A stretch of DNA of 64,000 bases from Venturia oleaginea. Lineage: Eukaryota > Ascomycota > Dothideomycetes > Venturiales > Venturiaceae. Of this stretch, positions 35,747 through 45,567 are shown piece by piece. The DNA is taken from the NCBI GenBank assembly GCA_013176395.1, contig JABMLP010000020.1, positions 868,001-932,000 on the forward strand, written 5' to 3'. The notes beneath the pieces are model-generated. The model was not told where the DNA came from. It ran no database searches and saw only the letters and a list, made by a program, of their open reading frames with translations. The first letter of the stretch is position 1; every line of letters starts with the position of its first letter. Position numbers and translations under genes: made by a program.

Positions 35747-38700
35747 TCACTCATCTTCATCGCTGTCAACAACCCGTCTCCGTCTCTTCGCAGCAGGCAT
35801 CGTCTTCTCCATCTCAGGCTCTGGCGACTCCTGAATTGGACTAGCTTTCCTCTTTCCACTCGGTGCAAACAGCTCATTAACATCAGGCAATTCCTGACTG
35901 CTCTCCACTACACTCAATTGACTCAACCGCAGCATCTTCTTCGGCCGCTTGAACGTTGCTGATGGCGATGGCAACGATGATTTCTCCAGCTCCATTGGAT
36001 CGCCGTCATCCACCACAAAGTCTTCGAGATCAGAATCCATATATCCATTTCCATCCTCTGCGTCAGAACCAGGCGGTGTGTCAGTGGACCCCAAATTAAT
36101 CCCCTGGGAACGAACGGCCATGCCTGGCGAAGAAGGCGGCGGGCTGCTGGTATCTGCTTCCATGGCCGAGGAAGGAGGCACCATCGTCTTGGTTCTGCGC
36201 GCTGCTGTCTTGCGTGGCTCCGATGCTGCCGCCGCCTTGCGTACCGCTGCAGCTGTCGGTTTCCGTTTCGCTGTTGTTGCACCAGGAGGGCGACCGCGAC
36301 GCCTTGCAGCCGGTTGAGAATCTTCTTGGCTTTCCTCATCCACTATAGATATCGACTCGATGAGTGTACGTCCAACATCGTCTGGTTCCAGAAAGCTGTC
36401 CTCGAAGGTAGCTTCATGCACGTCTACTGTATATTCATCTACACTTCTCATACGTTTGATGGTATCCACGAACATAACACTGACTCTACCGTGACCGACA
36501 AATTTCGTTCGTCCAAGTCGTCTTTGACTCTCTGGTTGTTTGGTGACGCTGGGCTTGGCGATGAACATGTCTTTTTCTTCAGCAGCCATTGTGAGATAGC
36601 GTCGCTCGAACTCTTTGTTCTGAGTGTCAGTCAAAAGGCAGTCCTCAAGCAGGGGCACAATTTCTGCCTCCTCCACGACTACCTTTTTGCTGGGCCGACG
36701 AGTTTTTGGTGCAGGGTTCTCATCGTCGTCATAATTGTCGAAGCGCGATGCGGTTGTGAATCCTGTCCGCACATTATCTGGCATATGGAATTTCTTCGGA
36801 GGCCTCTTTGTCTTTCCTCGACCGTTCTTTTTCGGGACAGGTAAGAAATCCGAAGGCGTCCTCTGTGTGTTCTCGATCGGAATGTCCACCGCCCGTTTGT
36901 CAACTTCAGGCTGAATCTCCTTGGGAACGATACGTCTGGATCGATCGTGGTGGAAGGTGAAGTGGTCTCCACTGGCGATAAGTCCCTGCATTTTCTCATA
37001 CCCGTCCATGGCTTTGATAGCATCGTCTTGCTCTTTTCCTTTCATCTGAAGCCACACCACACGACCCTCGCGCTTTCGACCAGTTCTTCCCATACGTTGT
37101 AGGAGTCGAATGGGAGATGATTTGGAGTCGTAGCAAATAATCAGGTCTACTTCACCAATATCCAGTCCTTCCTCGCCGACAGAAGTCGAGATCAAAACGT
37201 TGTACTCGCCGCTCTTAAACTTCTGCGTCACATCCAACTGCTTTTTCTGAGACATTCCCTCAGAGTTTTTGCCAGCAGATTGTCCGACGAAGACATGTGG
37301 TCTGACTATCGGGCTATCTCTCTTGAGCAGTCGGTAGATCTCTTCAACGGAGTCGCGGTAATGTGAGAAGATCTCGATCCTGGTCGCGGTTCGATCACCA
37401 CCATTTGCACCTTCACCAGCGTCAATGAAGTGCTGAAGGACTGTCGCTCGAACTTGCTGCAACTTTGGATGGCCTGTAAAATCCGGATCTACGGTCCAAG
37501 CATTAAGCCGGACCATCATGCGTTCAAAAGGCTCGCTCTGATCGATTTGTTGGCGATATTTTGATTTTGATTTCCCCTCTCTTGTCTCTTTTCGAAACTG
37601 TAATAGCTTGTCGTAGAAGCATCGGATACTATAGTTTTTCAAAAACTCCAGCGAATGAGCGATGCTGGCCAGCAAGGTCAGGACTGAGAATACCATGCCC
37701 TTCACTTGTCTATTGGCATGTCTGCCAGCGTCCGAGTTGCTCCACTGCCTCATAGCCTCTGTGCAACCGAACGACGTGAGTTTCAGTGGATCTCTCTGCC
37801 AGTAAGCGTTGACACCGTTGACCACGTTCAAAACGGGGCCAACTGCTTTGGAGTACCAGTCGAACAAGAGCTCCATCTCGTCAGTAGGGTCAAACACTTC
37901 TTTGCTGACATCCTTTGCGTGAACGTATTCTCGAATGTCAAGGGACTGTTCCGTCCGGATCTCGCATCTCGATATGTCCAGTCCATCAATGACCTTTTGT
38001 ACTTGCTCCACGTTACCACCAGGAGTGGCCGTCAATGCCAACACACGGAAGCTGTCGTTGAATCTACGGACGAACTTCACGACTTCAACGTAAGCATAAC
38101 CTCCCGTCGCTCTGTGCGCTTCATCGACGACAATCAGTACGATCCTTTTGGGATCACAAGAACCTGTTTTGAGATCGTTGATGAGGGTTTGCGGTGTCAT
38201 GAAGAAGACTCTTTTTTCTTTCCATTCTTCTGCACGAAGCCCCGCCGAAACATCTCCAGTAAGCATGGTCGTCTGTGAACGAGGTATACCGGCAACCGTA
38301 AAACAAGCCTCGACTTGTTGTGAAACAAGAGGTTTGGTCGGAGCAACAAAGATGATCTGCGCGTCTTTTGTCCACCGATACCAATTCAGCATGATTGCTG
38401 CAGCAATAAATGTTTTTCCAAGGCCAGTCGGTAGCGCCACCAGCAGATTATGGAACAAACCTCGGTGAACGATGTTGAATTGATAATCGCGGGTTTTCCC
38501 TAGATTGGTAGGATACACCCATGTTTTTATTTCCTCGACATTGATTTTATGGTGCGTAGGAGGTTCATCTTTGTTAGCTAAAGGCCAATTGTGACGTTTA
38601 TTAGCTTGCGAGGCAGGTATTGGGGCGCCATTCCTGCCGAATAAGGTAGTTTGACGCAAGCCGGTCATGGGAGCAGCAACTCGCGGAGCTTGCACAGGAG

Positions 38701-39493
38701 CCGCGGACGGCTGTGAGGAGAGAAGTATCATCTCGCCAGCCTGTTTCTGTGGCGATGCTTGAGATGATGAGAAGGCATCCGATGGGAGATCCGCGAGCTC
38801 TTGGGTAGCATCATAAGATGTAGTATTTCCACTAGACATCGTCAGTTGGCGTATCAATATATTTGATGAGTTCAGACTGAACTGTTCAGCACACCACTGA
38901 CAGCACTTTGTGAACAAACATGGGATCGTCGGCGTGACTTGGTAGGCATGTACTCACAATTGAACTTTCGCCTTGGGCAACTCTCCTCCCAATCTCGGAC
39001 CAGCTCGCAATACCGGAACGTCAATATCCTCATCTTCATCAGAATCTTGCTGTGGCGCAGCATCCTCTGATCCTTTCGCTGAAGTTTGAATGTTAACACT
39101 TTTGATTGCCAGCACTGGCTTTTCCACCGGTTTCGGTTTTCTCCATATCGGACCCCTGATCATCCAAGGCTGCGTCGGAGCCAATGCTTGTTGTGTCTGG
39201 GTCAGAACAACGCGATCCAAATTGGCATTGATTTTTGGGGCGTGCATCTGATATTTCGAAACCTTTGCGGGCTTTTCTTCGCCCTCTTCGGCCTCAATTT
39301 CTGCTAGAAGTTTTTCGTCATCGATATCATCTTCGCTTGCGTTGTCATGCTCACTTCCCGTCGTTTTCCGTCGTTTTGAAGGCCGTGGCGAGGTGTCGAA
39401 GCCTCCGGCGGCTTGAGAAGCATCTTCTATCTGGGTTGCGGCGAACATGAGGGCTTCATCGTCTGAATCGCCATATTCATCACTATCAGTCAT
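35747..39493 (-). CDS. MPH1: ATP-dependent DNA helicase MPH1 (FANCM family)
   Basis: 3'-5' helicase that unwinds D-loops and remodels replication forks in error-free repair. Exons 39493-38958 and 38831-35747 (126-nt intron GTGAGT..CTAG, phase 2) give 1206 residues. Start chosen at MTDSDEYGDSDDEA, matching the acidic family N-terminus; upstream in-frame ATGs lack such sequence. Walker A ALPTGLGKT is near 311-319, DEAH (VVDEAHRA) near 415-418, LTATPG near 450, and the second RecA domain carries STSVGEEGLDIGEVDLIICYD and QRMGRTGRKREG. The C-terminal third is disordered, with an AT-hook-like RRRGRPPG and nuclear-localisation-like KRRRRVVDSDEDE. Length is normal for fungal Mph1. Confidence 0.95.
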
Positions 39494-39770
39494 GGCAATT
39501 GGTTGAGCGAGATACGATGATGATTGAGCCGGAAAAAATGGACGCGAAGAGATGATGTTCCCGTCACTATGTGAAATGGACGCGTCGAGACAAACACCCA
39601 GGCACGTGCCATTCGCCACTTCCCGACACTCCCACAGTGGCTTCAGCAATATTGTCAGTGGCCCCTTGATCTCTAGAAATGAAGTATTCGCTCTCAACTT
39701 ATAAATCTACGAAGTTGAGGTCGATATCGACAAACTTTTAGCGATCTAAAGAAATAGCCTCTCTATAATA
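39494..39770. other. MPH1 promoter region up to transposon A
   Basis: This 277-bp gap holds the MPH1 promoter. Element A is inserted about 280 bp upstream of the MPH1 start codon, so regulatory sequence further upstream is displaced by the transposon cluster. Confidence 0.4.
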
Positions 39771-40489
39771 TCGTATTCCACCACCGAGCCGGCCACTTTT
39801 CCTTGGCACGACCAACTCATGTTACGACCCTTCAATTTTATCGCTATCAACAATAGATTCCAAGTCCATCATGCTACTATCTGATTCAGAACATATCTCG
39901 ATGTTCTTTTTACACCTTCGCGCATTGTGCCCAGTCGCGCCGCAGTTCCCACAGCGCCTTTGAGTTGGTCGGGCTGTTTCTTGATCACCACTACTACCAG
40001 TATTCTTTGATCCCTGAGGCGCAACAGACGCCTCAGCAGCTACCCGCGCTGCTGCAGTCCCTTACTCTACAGTACCACCTTGCTGGATCCGCTTCCTTTT
40101 ACGCGATTTTCGCTTCGTCATTACTGCCAATTGCTCTTCAAGCTCGTGGTTTCGTGCAATAAGTAGAGCGTTCTGGTGTAGCATCAATTCAGCGCGAATC
40201 CTCGCGAATCGAGATCGAGGATATATCGGATATTCGTTTGCTCGTCTATCGTAGTGAGATTATGAGAGTTTGGGCGAGTTTGAGATGCAGAGGTGATTCC
40301 GCGGAGCCGATCAGAGACCTTTGGTGTTTAAGGTTAAAGGCTGTAGCAGCGCGCCGTAGGCTTTGAAATTGGCCAGATGTATAAGCCTGAAGAGTGAGAT
40401 CAATTCTACCTTCTTTTTGAACGGCTATCGCGTTGCGTTGTTGAGACAGTACGTGTTAAAGAGCATAAGGGCTGTGCCAAGGAAAATGT
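39771..40489 (-). mobile_element. Element A: internally deleted Fot1/pogo-like DNA transposon
   Basis: About 719 bp, flanked by TA (39769-39770 and 40490-40491). On the minus strand it keeps remnants of the transposase N-terminus (SQQRNAIAVQKEGRI, QAYTSGQFQSLRRAA) and the C-terminal coiled-coil and zinc knuckle (CGNCGATGHNARRCKK), but the whole catalytic core is gone and stops interrupt it; the normal start ATG is CTG. It is the same family as element B (shared C-terminal sequence) in opposite orientation. Its left end has one copy of the terminal 17-bp box and its right end none, so its inverted repeats are asymmetric. Confidence 0.75.
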
Positions 40490-40541
40490 TACGGGGAACT
40501 CGTTTTTCAACCCAGTTGATTATGTCAAGACCTTCTTGATA

Positions 40542-41656
40542 ACGTAGTCTATAGGCCTATGCGCCATATATGCCTGTGCGCCAACCCCACCGAGTATTCT
40601 TACAAAAAACGTATGTATTTCAACAACACCGCCATCTATAACAGTAATATACATTTTAATTGGTTCTTTGACGCTCTGGGCAGGTCCTAGCATTATGCTC
40701 AAGCGACTGGCATACGCTGCACTTTGGTGGTGCTCGTTGCCGTACCTGAGCAGGTACATTTTCAACCCCCTCAGTAGGCGTATTCTGCTAGCCACCAGAG
40801 ACCTATCTCGTTAGTTGTCCAGCCGTTCTCGCTCACGCCAATTGCCCAATCTGGTGGTAGGATCCCGTCTGAATACCAGGCTGCCTGGTGCATTACTGCC
40901 TCGAAAATAACGAGCGGAGGGATTGGAAACCCTTTCGCACAAATAGCCTCAATAACCGTAACCCACTCACGGTTGCCTGGCTGCGTTGTCCTCGGTCTCC
41001 CAGCCTTATATGCTCCTGTAACAACCTTTGCAGTTGAAATTACCCCCATCTGAAAACCAGTCTCGTCAAAATTGTAGATATCGCCATCGAGGATGCCATG
41101 CTTAGCTTGTGTACGTCGTACTCGTTCAAACCAGGCTCGAATTAGGTCTAGGTCTTCGCATTTTGCTCGCTGGTAGTCGTACTTGCGGTTGTACTTCGAT
41201 TTTAGTACGTCGTGGCGGTTAATAAAGTTGCGTACCCAGCATTGGCCTGCAGAGACGAGTTGGCCATGTTGACTGGCTAAAAGGCTTGCCATAGTCCGTA
41301 CGGCGGCAACAGTAGGTGGCATACCGCGTTCATCCATTGAAAGTATACGCTGTACAAGGTACTCTTCTTCGGTGGGTGTAAGGAGGCGGTTTTTCGCGGT
41401 AGAACCAAGTCGTGGTTGAGTACCAGCAATACGGCGTTGTAGGGTATCTCGTGGGACGTCATAGGCTTGCGCGGTAGCTCTGTAGCTTTGAAAATCGCCG
41501 TTTTTATAGGCTTGAACAGCTAGTTCAAGCCTACCTTCTCGGTGTAAGGCCTCTTGTCGTTGTGGCGGTACCATCTCGTGTGGTAATAGAGGAACGAGTC
41601 GCGTTTGGTAGGGTTGGCGCACAGGCATATATGGCGCATAGGCCTATAGACTACGT
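40542..41656 (-). mobile_element. Element D: Fot1/pogo-like DNA transposon with internal deletion
   Basis: 1115 bp with terminal inverted repeats that are perfect over 46 bp (40542-40587 and 41611-41656) and TA duplications at 40540-40541 and 41657-41658. It encodes, on the minus strand, the transposase N-terminal two-thirds; the second and third catalytic Asp regions are deleted, and the sequence jumps to the terminal zinc knuckle CSVCQSLEHNARTCPE in another frame. The right TA is also the left TA of element C. Confidence 0.88.
40771..41628 (-). pseudogene. Fot1-like transposase fragment (element D)
   Basis: The frame is open from 41628 to 40771; the likely start is the ATG at 41574 (MVPPQRQEALHREGRLEL) or 41628. 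It contains the psq-type helix-turn-helix (AVQAYKNGDFQSYRATAQAY), a CENP-B/Tc5-type DNA-binding domain (WVRNFINRHDVLKSKYNRKY), and the first catalytic Asp in DIYNFDETGFQMG. It continues through GNREWVTVIEAI to NGWTTNEIGLWWLAE and then leaves the family sequence at the deletion junction. The ILDGHxSH and QPLDVG motifs are missing, so it cannot catalyse transposition, but it might still bind DNA. Confidence 0.85.
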
Positions 41657-41658
41657 TA

Positions 41659-42783
41659 ACGTGTTTCACCACTCACTTGGCCGCTCCACTCACTTGGCCA
41701 CCCCAACCACTAAATCTCAAGTCATCGTGCGATAAACCTCCCACCAGTACAGCTTTTATTAAAATAGTTCTAAGAATAAATCCTTTACGTATTTGGGCAT
41801 CGATTAATCTTTTGACCTTGAATACCGCAGCCACTACATGTTGGTAATGCTCGCTGTCGTACGACGACTTCCTGATCTTGAACACTATCTCTAGAGCTAT
41901 TTTCGCATCCCTCGACCAAGAACTGATCCAATTGAGCTTGTAAAACGCCTCCATATGCAATATATCGTCTACGATACTGTTGCTTCTGTTTTCGTCGTTG
42001 GTTCTCTGTACGAAGCTTCCTATTCTCTTCTGCAAGTATTACTGCTGAATTCATTGCGACTTGACATCCTTTGATGAGTTGACCAGTTGCTTGACTACTT
42101 GGGCTCTGAGATTGGCGATGAAGAAGATTTCGGACGAGCTGAGCCTGCTGCTCAAGCTGAGCTATCGTACGAGGAGTTTCTGACGTCCACTGTGGCGCTA
42201 TTCCATGGGGTGTACCTGGTGGTGAGGGCGTCTCTTCAACACGCTGAAACCACGCGTTGATTGTCGCTGGATCTTCGCATTTTGCACGCTGTGAATGGAA
42301 TTTACGATTCCACTTCGTACAAAGCTCCGGCTGAGCGTTGATGAAGCGGGATACCCAGTTCTTCCCGACTAATGACGGTGGAGGATTCGTACCGCGTTTT
42401 TCGAGTAAGGCGTTTGCCATTCGTCGTACGTCGATAATTTGGGGCGGAAATCCTCGTCGATCAAGGTCTAGGATCCACTGAACCAGAGCCTGCTCTTCAT
42501 GTATTTGTAACTTTCTCTTTTGGTGGTTAGATTCGCTTCGTGGTTTACCACCTTGAAGACGAGACTGAAGTGTAGATCGAGGAATATCGTACGACGCTGA
42601 GATTTGACGTTGACTTAAATTTGGATTCGTTTGAAAGCTCTACTTCGCAAGAAGTAATCTAGCCTCTTTGCAAGCCGATCCGGAGGTTGGTGTTGACATT
42701 ATCGCGATAATTGTACGAAGGGATTAGACTTTTTGGTTGGGTGGCCAAGTGAGTGGGGCGGCCAAGTGAATGGTGAAAAACGT
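41659..42783 (-). mobile_element. Element C: internally deleted Fot1/pogo-like DNA transposon
   Basis: 1125 bp; inverted repeats of about 45 bp with few mismatches (left 41659-41703, right 42739-42783), starting ACGT and each with two CACTCACTTGGCC-type boxes. Flanking TA at 41657-41658 (shared with element D) and 42784-42785. The coding frame on the minus strand joins an N-terminal DNA-binding half directly to the C-terminal coiled-coil and zinc knuckle, so the entire catalytic domain is deleted. Confidence 0.88.
41785..42699 (-). pseudogene. Catalytic-core-deleted transposase reading frame (element C)
   Basis: One frame from the ATG at 42699 to the stop at 41785 with a single in-frame TAG at 42642-42640 (codon 20). 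Translation gives a psq-type HTH (QRQISASYDIPRSTLQSRL), the second DNA-binding domain (NWVSRFINAQPELCTKWNRK, AKCEDPATINAWF), then an in-frame deletion directly to TIAQLEQQ, a heptad-like coiled coil, and the terminal knuckle CSGCGIQGQKINRCPN. That the deletion kept the frame is notable: after the stop, 284 codons remain open. A later ATG (42420) lies inside the second binding domain region. Confidence 0.8.
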
Positions 42784-42785
42784 TA

Positions 42786-43524
42786 CCTGTGTTCTCTTTT
42801 TCTGGTCCGCGGGTTTGGGATAAGGGCAATATCAGTCTGGAAGTACTTACCTTAAGTACCTTCCCTTACTCAGGTTCTTTGGAGGCTCACTAGATCCTAG
42901 CCGTCCGATGTATCTCCCAATTCAATTGTCGTCTAAACGATTTGATCCTCAGATCAATCCTGAACGCTTGTCGGTTAGTATGAAGGTTGGGGGTGAGCTT
43001 GCTTCGTGTGCATATGACTTGTGCTTGATTGTATCTAAGTACAAGGTCGTTTTACTGTAGTAGGTTGAAGAAGCTCCTATGTGAGAAACATAACATGAGA
43101 TAACCACACCGAGAGAAAGGAAAGTCCATCCAAAGTCCTCCCTATGTACTCTTCTGGTTCTGGGTGCCAAGATGTATTCCCACACTTCTTGGCTCTTCCC
43201 ACACTTCCCACACTGTGGGCAATGCCAAGTGCTGTGGGAACTGTGGGAATATCACGTGACTCCTGCACGTACTATTCTCTCTTAGGACTGACCTGGTTGC
43301 ACCAGTCCCCTCTTGTGCGCCCAACGGATTCCACTCCACATCAGTCCTAACAACAACTTCTTGTTATCCAACCATCCTCTGCAAGTCCCGTTGTGCCTGC
43401 TCTTCGGTCTTGAGGTGATCTGTAACAGTAAGGTAGTAGTTATAGGTAGGGTAATTTTAGACTATTTATACGGCCTTAGCGGGACTTGAACTCCTCCGAC
43501 TCGGTGCTAGCGTGGTACTTCCAG
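42786..43524. other. Spacer between elements C and B, with a candidate solo LTR and hairpin
   Basis: No gene. From about 43168 to 43250 there is an imperfect inverted repeat built from TATTCCCACA and CTTGGC words (see finding). A stretch of about 43214-43349 begins TGTGGG and ends CAGTCCTAACA and is followed by ACAACTTCTTGTTATC, which resembles an LTR end plus primer-binding site, but no partner LTR is in the window. Confidence 0.3.
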
Positions 43525-43526
43525 TA

Positions 43527-44949
43527 ACGTATTCTACCATCGAGTGGGTCAACCCATCGAGCGGGTCAGTTTATGCCAAGACCAGCAGCTCCCTTATCAA
43601 CACAATATGTCTCAACAACAAAACGCGCAATCATCTAACAGAGAAGGCAGAATCCAGCTTGCCCTTTCTGCCTACAATACCCACCAATTCCGAAGCCTCC
43701 GGCGCGCTGCTGAGGCGTTTGATATACCTCCTTCAACATTAACTAGGCGATATAACGGAATTACGTATCGCCTAGATACTCGCAACGCCCGACACAAGCT
43801 CACTACGACTGAAGAGCAGACAATCGTCCAATACATCCTCGACCTCGATTCGCGAGGATTCGCGCCCCGGCTGTGTGAGGTAGCAGATATGGCGGATAAA
43901 CTACTGGGTGTACGCGGTGGAGAGCCAGTAGGGAAAAACTGGGCTGAGAGGTTCATAACGGGCTCAGATAAGCTCAAGATGGCCTTCAATCGAGCTAAGG
44001 ATAGGATACAGGCTGCTTATTTTGGACGGCCATGAGAGCCATCTCAGCCAGGATTTCAAGGACTGCTGCCTCGAAAACAAGATTATAACCCTCTGCATGC
44101 CATCGCACTCGTCGCATATACTCTAGCCCCTTGACGTGGTCTGCTTCTCGCCGTTGAAGCGCAAGTACTCCCAACGCGTCCGGGACTTGGCACGCCGACG
44201 CGTGTACCATATCAACAAGGAAGGCTTTCTCCCTACCTTCAAAGACGCGTTTTTCGACGTGTTTACGAAAGAGAACTGTCAAAAGGCTTTTGAGGCAGTA
44301 GGGCTGGTCCCTATCGACGCGCAGGTGGTGTTGGATCGCCTTGAAGTACGGCTACGAACCCCGCCAGAAACCCATCTCCCAGAAACGCCGTGGCAGTCCA
44401 AGACTCCAAGTAATACTTATGAATTTGGATCCCAATCCAAGCTCGTAAGCGAGTCTTTTACTCGGTCACCAGTTACTGCGCAGGCAGGCTTTTCCCAGCT
44501 TGTTAAGGCGCTGAATTGATGCTACATCAAAACGCTCTGCTTGTTGCGCGTAACCGCGAGCTTGAAGAGCAATTAGCAGTAACAACGAACCGAAAATCGC
44601 GCAAAAGGAAGTGGATCCAGCAAGGTGGTACTATTGAGTATGGGACTGCAGCAGCGCAGGTAGCTGCAGAGGCGTCTATAGCGCCTCAGGGATCAAAGAA
44701 GGCTCGTGGTAGTGGTGGTCAAGAAACAGCCCGACCAACTCAACGGCGCTGTAGGAACTGCGGCGCAGCTGGGCATAATGCGCGAACTTGTAAAAAAGAT
44801 ATCAAGATATCTTCTGAATCAGATAGCAGCACGACGGACTTAGAATCTATTGTTGATAGCGATTAAATTGAAGAGTCGTAACATAAGTTGGTCGTGCCAA
44901 GCCTTTTTGACCCGCTCGATGGGTTGACCCGCTCGATGGTGGAATACGT
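43527..44949 (+). mobile_element. Element B: internally deleted Fot1/pogo-like DNA transposon
   Basis: 1423 bp with inverted repeats of about 42 bp (left 43527-43568, right 44908-44949) that start ACGTATTC and hold two ATCGAG-GGGTCA boxes 17 bp apart. TA duplications lie at 43525-43526 and 44950-44951. It encodes an N-terminal DNA-binding part, a deletion, then the region around the second and third catalytic Asp and the C-terminal knuckle. Same family as element A, opposite orientation. Confidence 0.88.
43607..44863 (+). pseudogene. Transposase remnants (element B)
   Basis: Part 1 (43607-44035): starts MSQQQNAQ, then the HTH region EGRIQLALSAYNTHQFRSLR and the second DNA-binding domain KNWAERFITGSDKLKMAFNR; it then breaks into another frame. 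The first catalytic Asp region (NFDETGF in relatives) is deleted. Part 2, from about 44025, reads DGHESHLSQDFKD and MPSHSSHIL, an in-frame TAG, then PLDVVCFSPLKRKYSQ, so the second and third catalytic Asp regions survive. Part 3 (44516-44863) is a Lys/Arg-rich segment and knuckle CRNCGAAGHNARTCKK. It cannot produce a transposase. Confidence 0.82.
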
Positions 44950-44951
44950 TA

Positions 44952-45567
44952 TACGTTACTCTTCGTATAATCGCTATACTGCGTGCTAAGTTTTCCCTAT
45001 ATCCAGGAGTATCGCTCATAGTGTGGTAGAGTCCGCTCCACCAGGCAAACCACCACGACGTGCCGTCCGATACCCGTGGAGGGTGAGTCCACGGACAGCG
45101 ATTTCCATCGGCTCTCCCATCATCGTCGAGACGATATGGAAGGTTCGTAGCTTCCGCCTCGTACAGGCTGAAAACTCGACTTTGGAGGCCATATAAGTAA
45201 TAATATAAGCTAGAATTTACCTCCAGGATAATAGATTGATGAAACCATAAACCTCCAAGCAAGCTCTTATTCTAACACTCCTTTATTAATCTTCCTTTAT
45301 CAGACGCTTTTTCCAATTATCTACTCTAACTTCTATCACTCTAGCCTATCCAACGGGACCAAGAAATGTCTGTCCATGGTCCACTAACCGCACTTTTCAC
45401 GCCATACAATTAAGCTATCATCTGTACCTTTCCGAGAGTCGAAGTTACAACTCAAAATATTATCCATAGACATAAGATCATTGTCGTTAAATTTCTCGAA
45501 AATAGTACAAACTTCATTGTTGAAAGATTATCGATAGCAAATCAAGCTGGAATTGTACATCATGAAT
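44952..45567. other. Spacer with an unrecognised minus-strand coding-like fragment
   Basis: Between element B and the acyltransferase-like gene. A minus-strand frame at about 45200-44990 translates to Trp-rich protein-like sequence (DGTSWWFAWWSGLYHTMSDTPGY), suggesting a relic of a real gene or transposon protein that I cannot name. Element B's insertion at 44949 truncates it on one side. Confidence 0.3.

Noticed and set aside
43440..43526. Possible tRNA: the minus strand contains a GTTCAAGTCCCGC segment resembling a T-arm B box
   Set aside because: The flanking stem bases do not pair (AGGAG against CCCGC) and no acceptor or anticodon arm could be built.
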